A DNA stretch of 6,796 nucleotides from an uncultured Clostridia bacterium (GTDB lineage Bacteria; Bacillota; Clostridia; Oscillospirales; Acutalibacteraceae), in NCBI GenBank assembly GCA_945227095.1, contig CALYOC010000037.1, forward strand, positions 1-6,796, written 5' to 3'. Shown here piece after piece: positions 1-5,798 of this stretch. The translations under genes and the position numbers were made by a program. A model generated the notes under the pieces. The model searched no databases. It worked only from the letters and a program-made list of their open reading frames with translations, and was not told the origin of the DNA. How positions within the stretch are numbered: position 1 is the first letter of the stretch; each line of letters opens with the position of its first letter.

Positions 1-116
1 TTACCATATAGTCTATGTTTTGTAAACTGTATTGATGTTATGAAATTTTGTTTTAAAAATTAGAAAATTTACAAAAAACGGTTTTAATCGCTCCGTTTAA
101 TTTTGCCTTAATTAAG

Positions 117-150
117 CAAAAGCCCGCTGTAACCCTTGTTACAGCAGGCT
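117..150 (-). terminator. Intrinsic terminator of trpB
   Basis: Read leftward, a 13-bp stem (AGCCTGCTGTAAC pairing with GTTACAGCGGGCT, one U-G wobble) with a 4-nt loop lies at 121-150 and is followed by a short U run. It begins 20 bases after the trpB stop codon. With the T-box promoter upstream, it makes trpB a single-gene transcription unit. The U-tract is short (UUU then GC), so termination may be incomplete. The remaining 1-116 is A+T-rich and I see no gene in it. Confidence 0.85.
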
Positions 151-169
151 CATAAATTTAAATTTTTTA

Positions 170-1549
170 TTATTTGTCAACCTTGGGAAGTTTTGACATC
201 GACTTCTCCAAATCCTCATCGGTCGGAATATAGTCAGTCATCAATCCGTCGTGGAATTTTTCATACGCGACCATATCGAAGTAGCCGGTACCGGTCAAGC
301 CGAATACGATTGTCTTTTCCTCGCCGGTCTGCTTGCACTTGAGCGCCTCGTCAATCGCAACTTTAATTGCGTGCGAGCTTTCGGGCGCGGGAAGAATACC
401 CTCAACCCTTGCAAACTCCTCGGCGGCGGCAAATACATCTGTCTGTGTGACCGCAACCGCCTTCATATATCCGTCCTCATAAAGCTGTGAAAGGGTGGAA
501 CTCATACCGTGGTATCTCAAGCCGCCCGCATGGTTCGCTGCCGGGATAAAGTCGGCGCCGAGAGTCTTCATTTTAGCCAGCGGACAAACCATTCCGGTGT
601 CACAAAAATCGTAAGCGAATTTACCCCTTGTGAACGACGGACAGCTCGCAGGCTCAACGGCAACTATTTCATAATCCGCTTCACCGCGCAGCTTCTCTCC
701 CATAAACGGAGCTATCAAGCCGCCGAGGTTTGAGCCTCCTCCTGCGCAGCCGATAATCATATCGGGCTTGATATTGTACTTATCAAGCGCAATCTTTGTT
801 TCAAGACCGATTACCGATTGATGAAGCAAAACCTGATTTAAAACAGAGCCGAGAACATATCTGTAACCCGGATTCGAGGTAGCGACCTCAACCGCCTCCG
901 AAATGGCACAACCGAGCGAGCCCGTTGTACCGGGGTGCTCCGCGTTAATCTTCCTGCCTATATTTGTATCCATCGACGGAGAGGGAGTAACGGACGCGCC
1001 GTATGTCCTCATAACCTCACGCCTGAAGGGTTTTTGTTCATACGAGCATTTGACCATATAAACCTTGCAGTCAAGGTCAAAATATGAGCATGCCATCGAC
1101 AGAGCGGTGCCCCATTGACCTGCTCCCGTTTCGGTTGTAACACCCTTCAACCCCTGCTTTTTAGCATAATACGCCTGCGCAATGGCAGAGTTAAGCTTAT
1201 GCGAGCCGGAGGTGTTGTTGCCCTCGAATTTATAATAAATCTTCGCAGGTGTGCCGAGCTTTTCTTCAAGGCAATAAGCCCTGACAAGAGGTGACGGACG
1301 ATACATTTTATAAAAATTGCGGATTTCCTCCGGAATTTCAAAGTACGGCGTTGTGTCGTCCAATTCCTGCTTAACTAAATCGTCGCAAAAAACCGGAATT
1401 AACTCTTCGTAGGTCATCGGCTCAAGTGTTCCCGGATTGAGAAGCGGAGCCGGCTTGTTCTTCATATCGGCTCTGAGGTTGTACCATGCCTTCGGCATTT
1501 CGCTTTCTTCAAGATATATTTTGTACGGAATGTTTGAGTCCTTTTTCAT
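170..1549 (-). CDS. trpB: Tryptophan synthase beta chain, TrpB2 type
   Basis: A 459-residue cytosolic PLP enzyme that condenses indole with L-serine to give L-tryptophan. Visible motifs are: the PLP lysine K118 in GSHKLNS (residues 115-121); the active-site glutamate E140 in TETGAGQWG; the glycine-rich PLP-phosphate loop CAGGGSN at 268-274; and a C-terminal LTGTGYFD at 418-425. The length, the long N-terminal extension before the RPSPLVRA segment (84-91), and W in GAGQWG point to the TrpB2 subfamily rather than the roughly 400-residue TrpB1 that pairs tightly with TrpA. The start codon is supported by AAAGGAGAA at 1555-1563. No trpA or other trp gene adjoins it, and it has its own promoter, T-box and terminator. 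Indole salvage or a partnership with a distant trpA are both possible. The gene is intact and the family call is firm. The subfamily call rests on my reading of length and motifs. Confidence 0.95.
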   Translation of the reverse strand: MKKDSNIPYKIYLEESEMPKAWYNLRADMKNKPAPLLNPGTLEPMTYEELIPVFCDDLVKQELDDTTPYFEIPEEIRNFYKMYRPSPLVRAYCLEEKLGTPAKIYYKFEGNNTSGSHKLNSAIAQAYYAKKQGLKGVTTETGAGQWGTALSMACSYFDLDCKVYMVKCSYEQKPFRREVMRTYGASVTPSPSMDTNIGRKINAEHPGTTGSLGCAISEAVEVATSNPGYRYVLGSVLNQVLLHQSVIGLETKIALDKYNIKPDMIIGCAGGGSNLGGLIAPFMGEKLRGEADYEIVAVEPASCPSFTRGKFAYDFCDTGMVCPLAKMKTLGADFIPAANHAGGLRYHGMSSTLSQLYEDGYMKAVAVTQTDVFAAAEEFARVEGILPAPESSHAIKVAIDEALKCKQTGEEKTIVFGLTGTGYFDMVAYEKFHDGLMTDYIPTDEDLEKSMSKLPKVDK

Positions 1550-1645
1550 AATAATTCTCCTTTAATAATTTTATTGATTGTTTTGTCCGACTGTTATTTG
1601 TACCGTCGCCATCGTTTAGTAAGTAAAATCATAAATACCTCTATT

Positions 1646-1683
1646 AAAAACAAAACCTGTCCCCGCAAAAATGCTGGGACAGG
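1646..1683 (-). terminator. T-box-controlled attenuator terminator
   Basis: CCUGUCCC (1676-1683) pairs with GGGACAGG (within 1656-1664), and the stem is followed by UUUUGUUUUU (1646-1655). It lies about 100 bases before the trpB start. It competes with the antiterminator for the CCUGUCCC strand, as expected when charged tRNA-Trp is abundant. Confidence 0.92.
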
Positions 1684-1925
1684 ATAATCTACCTGTGGTG
1701 CCACCCGGCTTGGCGCTTACGCGCCCACTCAAAGCATACTGACATATGCAAGCTGTTGTTTACGAGGTGCTTAACCCCGTCGCCCATACTTTGATAAAAT
1801 CATTTCTGTTTGCCCTCAGGAGTCCATTCCGAATTTTACTCGCATACCGCACTTCCACCGCCTGCGGCTCGCTGAAACGCTGCATAAAACCGTACTCACT
1901 CTCCATCGTAGGTTTGCTTCAATTT
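1646..1925 (-). promoter_or_regulatory. tRNA-Trp T-box riboswitch leader of trpB
   Basis: Read leftward, this has the full layout of a transcriptional T-box. The base of stem I pairs GGAG (1901-1904) with CTCC (1819-1822). The specifier loop reads GAA-UGG-A, with the Trp codon UGG at 1824-1826. The distal stem I carries the typical AGCGAGCC...GGUGGAAG elements. A stem with ACGGGGU/ACCUCGU and a stem III hairpin (GGCGC/GCGCC, 1712-1725) follow. The T-box bulge UGGCACC lies at 1697-1703. Its variable base (C at 1700) would pair with discriminator G73, as found in bacterial tRNA-Trp. The antiterminator pairs GGG-bulge-ACAGG (1692-1706) with CCUGUCCC (1676-1683). That strand is also the 5' arm of the terminator, so the two structures exclude each other. 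Uncharged tRNA-Trp should favour readthrough into trpB. Confidence 0.95.
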
Positions 1926-1931
1926 AACACT

Positions 1932-1960
1932 ATGATACTTTAACGCAATGAATTTGTCAA
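1932..1960 (-). promoter_or_regulatory. Promoter of the trpB T-box transcript
   Basis: Read leftward, a perfect -35 TTGACA (1955-1960) and a -10 TATCAT (1932-1937) are separated by 17 bases. The predicted transcript start near 1925 lies about 20 bases before the first base of T-box stem I. The promoter sits just past the rpsI terminator, so trpB is insulated from the ribosomal operon. Confidence 0.85.
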
Positions 1961-1986
1961 GAGTTTTTTGTTTTGTTATATTTTGC

Positions 1987-2016
1987 AAAAAAAACACTCC
2001 CAATTTCTTGGGAGTG
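1987..2016 (-). terminator. Intrinsic terminator of the rplM-rpsI operon
   Basis: Read leftward, a perfect 9-bp stem (CACTCCCAA/TTGGGAGTG, 1995-2016) with a 4-nt loop is followed by eight U residues (1987-1994). It begins 16 bases after the rpsI stop codon. Confidence 0.93.
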
Positions 2017-2032
2017 AAAAAGTAAAAACAAA

Positions 2033-2431
2033 TTATCTCTTTGAGAACTGAGGTGCACGACGGGCGCTCTTGAGTCCGTACTTCTTTCTTTCCTTCATTC
2101 GAGGGTCACGAGTGAGAAGTCCTGCCTTTTTGAGAACGGGTCTCAGCTCGGGGTCTGCAACAAGGAGTGCTCTTGCAACGCCGTGTCTGATTGCGCCTGC
2201 CTGGCCTGTGACTCCACCGCCGTTTACGCGGCAAACGATGTCATACTTCTCGGTGAGCTCAGTCAGAGCAAGAGGCTGACGAACGATAAGCTTGAGAGTC
2301 TCAAGACCGAAATAATCATCAATATCTCTGTCATTTATTGTGATTTTACCTGTGCCGGCATAGAGACGAACTCTCGCAACAGAGCTCTTCCTGCGACCGG
2401 TGCCGTAAAAGTAAGAATTATTTTCGTACAT
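2033..2431 (-). CDS. rpsI: 30S ribosomal protein S9 (uS9)
   Basis: A 132-residue structural protein of the small ribosomal subunit, the usual bacterial S9 length. The family signatures are [11 protein letters not shown] (residues 10-20), [19 protein letters not shown] (71-89), and a strongly basic C-terminal tail ending in FSKR. That C-terminal Lys-Arg reaches the P-site tRNA in known ribosomes. The start is supported by AAGGGAGTT (2439-2447). It lies 18 bases downstream of rplM in the conserved bacterial rplM-rpsI order and is presumably co-transcribed from the rplM promoter. Nothing unusual is seen. Confidence 0.98.
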   Translation of the reverse strand: MYENNSYFYGTGRRKSSVARVRLYAGTGKITINDRDIDDYFGLETLKLIVRQPLALTELTEKYDIVCRVNGGGVTGQAGAIRHGVARALLVADPELRPVLKKAGLLTRDPRMKERKKYGLKSARRAPQFSKR

Positions 2432-2449
2432 ATCTTTTAACTCCCTTCG

Positions 2450-2878
2450 TTATATTTCTACGCTTACGGGCTTTTGAGCGGCGTTGTTGTGCTCGCTGCC
2501 TCTGTAAACTCTAAGTCTTGTAAGAGAATTTCTGCCGATTGTTGTGTCGGGAAGCATTCCCTTAACGGCGAGAGTCATAGCCTTTTCAGGCTTCTCTTTC
2601 ATCAAGATACCGTACTTTACATCCTTCATATTTCCGATGTAGCCGGTGTGGTGATAATAATGTTTACCCTCATATTTGTTACCTGTGAGGATTGCCTTTT
2701 CGGCATTGATTATGATTACACAGTCTCCGCAGTCGGCGTGGGGAGTGTAAATAACCTTATGTTTTCCGTTGAGCAGCTCGGCAGCTTTAGCCGCAACGCG
2801 TCCGAGAGGCTTGCCTGCCGCATCAATAACATACCAATCGCGAGTAATATCGCCCTTTTTAGGCATATATGTTGACAT
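2450..2878 (-). CDS. rplM: 50S ribosomal protein L13 (uL13)
   Basis: A 142-residue protein of the large subunit that binds 23S rRNA early in assembly. Recognisable segments are DWYVIDAAGKPLGRVA (14-29), GKHK (38-41), YTPHADCGDCVIIINAEK (44-61), AVKGMLP (104-110) and VYRGSEH (124-130) followed by QKP. The length is normal for bacterial L13. The start ATG at 2878 is preceded by AGGAGGG (2886-2892). It is the first gene of the rplM-rpsI operon. The predicted 5' leader is only about 24 bases, too short for the structured L13 leader known upstream of rplM in bacilli. Confidence 0.98.
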   Translation of the reverse strand: MSTYMPKKGDITRDWYVIDAAGKPLGRVAAKAAELLNGKHKVIYTPHADCGDCVIIINAEKAILTGNKYEGKHYYHHTGYIGNMKDVKYGILMKEKPEKAMTLAVKGMLPDTTIGRNSLTRLRVYRGSEHNNAAQKPVSVEI

Positions 2879-2908
2879 ATTTTTTCCCTCCTGATTTTTT
2901 TCTCACAT

Positions 2909-2937
2909 ATTTTAGCAAATTAGATTTAACAAGTCAA
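2909..2937 (-). promoter_or_regulatory. Promoter of the rplM-rpsI operon
   Basis: Read leftward, -35 TTGACT (2932-2937) and -10 TAAAAT (2909-2914) are 17 bases apart. Transcription should start near 2902, about 24 bases before the rplM ATG. The run of T and A between this promoter and the divergent one at 3028 shows no other structure. Confidence 0.75.
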
Positions 2938-3027
2938 CCTCTTTTTTAAAATATTTTTTTATATCTCGTTTTTTCTCGTATTTTCTTGTTTTTTTATACA
3001 TTTTTCTCTTAAACGATTTTTAAAAAA

Positions 3028-3057
3028 TTGACATCAAAGTTTACTCTGTTGTATAAT
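3028..3057 (+). promoter_or_regulatory. Consensus promoter of the DUF2752 gene
   Basis: A perfect -35 TTGACA (3028-3033) and a perfect -10 TATAAT (3052-3057) are separated by 18 bases. Transcription should start near 3064, about 27 bases before the ATG at 3091. This makes the longer reading frame from the TTG at 3028 untenable, because that TTG is part of the -35 box. Confidence 0.85.
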
Positions 3058-3090
3058 TTTTGCAAAGGGCTTGTGCAGAGGTGGTATAAT

Positions 3091-3498
3091 ATGGAAAAGA
3101 AAAAATTAAAAACTTTGCGCGCGGCGGTTGTGCTCGCGCCGTTTTTCATATTGCCCGCAGTTTACGCCTTTAAAGATTTTCTTTTAAGAATATTCCGGCT
3201 CTTTCCGGAATGTCTTTTTCACCGAATGGGGCTGCTCTGTCCCGGCTGTGGAAATACAAGAAGCTTTTTCGCACTGTTAAATTTCGACATTGCCGAAAGC
3301 ATTATGTATAATCCGGATTTAATTATCCTTTGCATTTTATTTATCCTGCTTTGGGCGGAATGTGCGGCATATCTAATCGGCAGAGAGATAAAGCTTCTTC
3401 CGAGAAGCAAGTGGTTTTATATTGTATTATTGACGATATTTGCCGTATACTGCGTGCTCAGGAATATTCCCGCTTTGCATTTTATATCGCTTGCTTAA
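3091..3498 (+). CDS. DUF2752 family small membrane protein
   Basis: A 135-residue predicted integral membrane protein of unknown function. The DUF2752 signature is visible: CPGCGNTR at residues 50-57, then a short helix and the NP pair at 74-75. Hydrophobic segments lie at about 10-27, 76-97 and 109-126, suggesting three membrane spans with the CPGCG motif between the first and second. The two motif cysteines (C50, C53) could bind metal or form a redox pair, but that is only inference. The start at 3091 is chosen because AGAGGTGG (3077-3084) precedes it and a consensus promoter lies just upstream. It forms a single-gene unit, and its TAA stop is the first triplet of a large palindrome (3496-3562). 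The neighbours give no functional clue. Confidence 0.85.
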   Translation: MEKKKLKTLRAAVVLAPFFILPAVYAFKDFLLRIFRLFPECLFHRMGLLCPGCGNTRSFFALLNFDIAESIMYNPDLIILCILFILLWAECAAYLIGREIKLLPRSKWFYIVLLTIFAVYCVLRNIPALHFISLA

Positions 3499-3562
3499 GG
3501 TGAGGAGAGTTGAACACAATATGCCGTTTTAAACCATATCGGGTTCGCCTCCCCTCACCTTA
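3496..3562. repeat. 67-base near-perfect palindrome, possible small MITE-like element
   Basis: The ends TAAGGTGAGG (3496-3505) and CCTCACCTTA (3553-3562) are perfect inverted repeats. After an A/C mismatch, GAG/CTC pair. Further in, GAAC (3512-3515) pairs with GTTC (3543-3546) and ATATG (3519-3523) with CATAT (3535-3539), leaving an 11-base loop. The whole unit therefore folds as one long imperfect hairpin. No U-tract follows on either strand, so it is not a standard intrinsic terminator. If the outer TA pairs are a duplicated TA target, the gene upstream would have ended GCT TAG before insertion, so a stop codon would exist with or without the element. The insertion origin is inference. Confidence 0.6.
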
Positions 3563-3727
3563 GACTAATCTAAAAAAATATATAAACCTTTAATATCCGC
3601 GTAAACCGAAAGCGCGAATCAAATAGCTTTAAACAGAAAAATCACCAAAAAAAATATATACAATTTGTAGGAATTTACAAATATCTTCATTTTTAACAAA
3701 AATTAGTCGTTTTATAAATTTATTATG
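3563..3727. other. A+T-rich spacer without visible gene
   Basis: This stretch lies between the palindrome and the next promoter. It is strongly A+T-rich and contains two similar A-run/TATATA tracts (near 3571-3583 and 3647-3660) that could bend DNA or act as an UP-like element. I see no convincing reading frame, hairpin terminator or RNA gene in it. Confidence 0.5.
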
Positions 3728-3756
3728 TTGACTTTTATATTAAAATAGTGTAATTT
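3728..3756 (+). promoter_or_regulatory. Probable promoter of the first lipoprotein gene
   Basis: -35 TTGACT (3728-3733) and -10 TAATTT (3751-3756) are separated by 17 bases. The -10 is not ideal, but the upstream A/T tracts could help. The predicted leader is about 55 bases and ends in a strong ribosome binding site. Confidence 0.55.
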
Positions 3757-3817
3757 ATTATTTGTGAAAAACCCGAAATGGGAACAAATATTATATTTTC
3801 GAAAGGGGAATTCCCAA

Positions 3818-4777
3818 ATGAAGAAAACTATTGCTAAAATTGTTGCAATTCTCTTGTCGGTATCCATTGTTGTTGCCGCTTTTGCCGGATGCACAAAACA
3901 GGTTACAATCGAGTGCACCTGTGATTGCTGCCAAAATGCCGCAGGCGGAGACGCCGCAAACGCAGGCGGAAGCGGTCTTGTTGCAAAAGACAACTTCACC
4001 GCCAACGGAAAATCCGGCGTTGACTGCTCCAAAATGCCCAGCAGCAAAGCTGACATTCTCGCTCTTTACAACAATGTTGCCAATGCGACAAAGCACGCTA
4101 AAAACATGAAGTACCAGGAAATCAACGAAGGTGCTAAGATTGCCGTCGAAACAATCGTTTTCGACAAGAACGGCAAAGAGCTCAGTGCTCCGATGATGTC
4201 CGCAGTTCAAAAGCTTATCGACCAGTTCTCACCCAAGCCCATCACCAAGGATGTAACCGTTGAGAACAGCAAGGTTACGGCAGAGACCTGCACACAGGAA
4301 GAAAAAGAGGTTGAAGCCAAAGATGTCGGCGCAGCACTCGAGACAATGCTTCCCATCAAAGACAGCGCTGATATGAGCTCTCTCAAAGAGGACGAGGTTG
4401 CTGACGCTAAAATCGAAGAGGACGGCAATTTCTGGAGAGTTACAATCACCATTGCCGATTCCGAGTTCGAATTTGTTGACAACAAGACTACTCCCGATAC
4501 ATTCGCAGCTCACGGTATGTACACTCTGCAGGCTAAAGACCTTATCACAAGCTTCGGCGGCTCGGCTGCTATCAACACAGCTAAGTTGACATACAAGGGT
4601 GCTTCAATCGTTGCTCTTATCGACCCCAACAGCGGTTATCTTGCTGCTCTCGGAACATACCTTGACATCTACGGTCATGTTACCGGTCAGGTTGACCTTC
4701 TCAACATCGGCGGTATCAACGGCGACCTTGCTAAAACAACATATTATTCTTCCTACTATTGGGAATCCATCGGCTAA
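3818..4777 (+). CDS. Secreted lipoprotein of unknown family, Cys-rich N-terminus
   Basis: A 319-residue protein I do not recognise. Residues 1-24 form a lipoprotein signal (MKKTIAK, then a hydrophobic stretch) ending at the lipobox-like FAGC with C25. Phe at -3 is less usual than Leu. Directly after it comes a cysteine cluster (C33, C35, C37, C38 in CTCDCC), then a Gly/Ala-rich linker (41-53) and an acidic extracellular domain (about 60-319). The start is ATG 3818 with GAAAGGGG at 3801-3808. An in-frame GTG at 3764 would add 18 residues in front of the signal peptide and lies at the expected transcript start. The segments ADILALYNNV (78-87), the VFD...M..L region (114-135) and the last 70 residues resemble parts of the next gene, so the two look like paralogues. 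Codons are biased to C-ending forms (AAC, ATC, GAC), suggesting strong expression. The function is unknown. A substrate-binding, sensory or envelope role would be a guess. Confidence 0.85.
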   Translation: MKKTIAKIVAILLSVSIVVAAFAGCTKQVTIECTCDCCQNAAGGDAANAGGSGLVAKDNFTANGKSGVDCSKMPSSKADILALYNNVANATKHAKNMKYQEINEGAKIAVETIVFDKNGKELSAPMMSAVQKLIDQFSPKPITKDVTVENSKVTAETCTQEEKEVEAKDVGAALETMLPIKDSADMSSLKEDEVADAKIEEDGNFWRVTITIADSEFEFVDNKTTPDTFAAHGMYTLQAKDLITSFGGSAAINTAKLTYKGASIVALIDPNSGYLAALGTYLDIYGHVTGQVDLLNIGGINGDLAKTTYYSSYYWESIG

Positions 4778-4811
4778 TATAATTTTAGTGATATAATATT
4801 TCAATACATAT

Positions 4812-4840
4812 TGGCTCACCTATCCGGTGAGCCATATTGT
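4812..4840 (+). terminator. Hairpin between the two lipoprotein genes
   Basis: A perfect 9-bp stem (TGGCTCACC/GGTGAGCCA, 4812-4834) has a 5-nt loop and is followed by the weak U-tract TATTGTGTT. It starts 35 bases after the first lipoprotein stop. The poor tail suggests partial termination or 3'-end protection of the upstream mRNA rather than a full stop. I found no convincing promoter between it and the second gene. Confidence 0.6.
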
Positions 4841-4870
4841 GTTAAGTAAGTATAATTAAGGTATATAATT

Positions 4871-5623
4871 ATGAACAATATTAAAAAGGCATTGTCAATT
4901 TTTGTCGCACTTGCCCTTTTGGCTTCATTGAGTGCCTGTTCTTCTAAAAAAGGCGATAAAGGCGCGCCTGCCGAAAACACACCCTCGGCAAATGTCTCTA
5001 CCGATATGAGCGCGGACGATATTATGAAGGTTTACTGTGAGGTCTATGACATCACAAAGGCGAGCGGACAATTCCTGGGGACAAACTCAATGAGAATTCC
5101 GAGAATTGTTTTCGGCGGAAAGCAAAACCCGACCTTAGAGGGAATGGTAAGTTCACTCTTAAAGTCGCTTTTTGAAAACCAGACTGACAAGCCCCTGCCG
5201 CCCAGCGAGCAGGCAGAAAGCCTGGACACCTGCCTGTTGACCGGTGATGATGTCGAATCAGCCACATACACCGACAACAAGGACGGCACCGCAACAATCA
5301 ACTTTGTGCCCAAGGGCGTCCATTTCCCACAGTGCGAAAAGGACCCGCAGGGTAAGACTTTCAACCTTTTTAAAGATTTGAAGGGCTCTATCGGTTCCGT
5401 CAAGCAGATTACCTGGGCACAGGGCACGATAGATGACAATTTAGACGTCTATTACCACGACGGATATGTCACATGCACCTTTGATACAAAATCAAAGATG
5501 ATGACAAGCGCGGAGTATGTTTCAAGGTGTGACCTCATCCTTAACCACGCAAACTTTATGGGCGTTATCAAGGATAAGAGTGTGGAGATAACACTGGAAT
5601 ACATTGAAAATTTTCCGTCATAA
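4871..5623 (+). CDS. Secreted lipoprotein, diverged paralogue of its upstream neighbour
   Basis: A 250-residue protein I cannot place in a named family. The signal peptide MNNIKKALSIFVALALLASL leads to a textbook lipobox LSAC with C23. A Ser/Lys/Pro linker (24-46) and an extracellular domain follow. The domain shares the order of elements with the first lipoprotein: SADDIMKVY (47-55), PRIVF...GMVSSLLKSLF (77-101), an acidic LTGDDVESA turn (123-131), a TATINFVPKG strand (140-149), and a C-terminal block from LDVYYHDGYV (191-200) to the end. Further cysteines at 56, 121, 155, 202 and 220 could form disulfides. The ribosome binding site is modest (AAGGT, 4858-4862). With no clear promoter of its own, it is probably expressed by readthrough of the hairpin at 4812-4834. 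A terminator follows at 5642. The function is unknown. Confidence 0.85.
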   Translation: MNNIKKALSIFVALALLASLSACSSKKGDKGAPAENTPSANVSTDMSADDIMKVYCEVYDITKASGQFLGTNSMRIPRIVFGGKQNPTLEGMVSSLLKSLFENQTDKPLPPSEQAESLDTCLLTGDDVESATYTDNKDGTATINFVPKGVHFPQCEKDPQGKTFNLFKDLKGSIGSVKQITWAQGTIDDNLDVYYHDGYVTCTFDTKSKMMTSAEYVSRCDLILNHANFMGVIKDKSVEITLEYIENFPS

Positions 5624-5641
5624 TTTAATAAAAAACACTTT

Positions 5642-5677
5642 GATGAGCTCTGTTACACGGCAGAGCTTATCTTTTTT
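5642..5677 (+). terminator. Intrinsic terminator of the lipoprotein pair
   Basis: An 11-bp stem (GATGAGCTCTG with CAGAGCTTATC, including one G-U wobble, 5642-5671) with an 8-nt loop is followed by six U residues (5672-5677). It begins 19 bases after the second lipoprotein stop codon and separates this unit from the CHAP gene. Confidence 0.93.
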
Positions 5678-5738
5678 CACAAAATTTTTTCGCAAAAAAG
5701 AAGCTCATTTTTCGCTTTATCAGCGGGTAAATTTTGAC

Positions 5739-5776
5739 CGATTTGTCAAATACTACAAATTTTACTTGACAAATCG
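5739..5776. promoter_or_regulatory. 11-base perfect inverted repeat over the -35 box, possible operator
   Basis: CGATTTGTCAA (5739-5749) and TTGACAAATCG (5766-5776) are exact reverse complements with 16 bases between. The right arm contains the -35 TTGACA of the CHAP-gene promoter. Arm centres are 27 bases apart, roughly two and a half helical turns. There is no U-tract, and the repeat lies upstream of the transcript start, so it is more likely a protein-binding site than an RNA hairpin. The regulator is unknown. Confidence 0.5.
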
Positions 5777-5794
5777 TCATTTTTATGTTAAATT
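5766..5794 (+). promoter_or_regulatory. Promoter of the structured leader and CHAP gene
   Basis: A perfect -35 TTGACA (5766-5771), a 17-base spacer and a -10 TAAATT (5789-5794) preceded by the extended -10 TG (5786-5787). Transcription should begin near 5799-5801, exactly at the start of the first pairing segment of the leader. That leaves about 265 bases before the coding start. Confidence 0.8.
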
Positions 5795-5798
5795 ATCA

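Noticed and set aside
1..116. Promoter or gene remnant left of trpB
   Set aside because: A+T-rich sequence with only a CTTAATTAAG palindrome next to the terminator. No -35/-10 pair with proper spacing and no supported frame were found.
509..733. Rightward open frames inside trpB, and similar frames opposite rpsI, rplM and the lipoprotein genes
   Set aside because: They are shadows on the reverse strand of well-conserved genes, with no family resemblance and no ribosome binding sites.
1746..1943. Rightward open frame of 65 codons
   Set aside because: It lies antisense to the T-box leader, whose RNA structure explains the sequence. It has no ribosome binding site.
3028..3090. N-terminal extension of the DUF2752 protein from the TTG at 3028
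   Set aside because: The TTG is the first part of a consensus -35 box, and the -10 box lies inside the would-be coding region. A good ribosome binding site precedes the ATG at 3091.
3496..3562. Intrinsic terminator of the DUF2752 gene
   Set aside because: The stem is long, but no U-run follows it on either strand.
3764..3817. Upstream GTG start for the first lipoprotein
   Set aside because: It would put 18 charged and polar residues before a clear lipoprotein signal peptide and has no ribosome binding site. The ATG at 3818 has a strong one.
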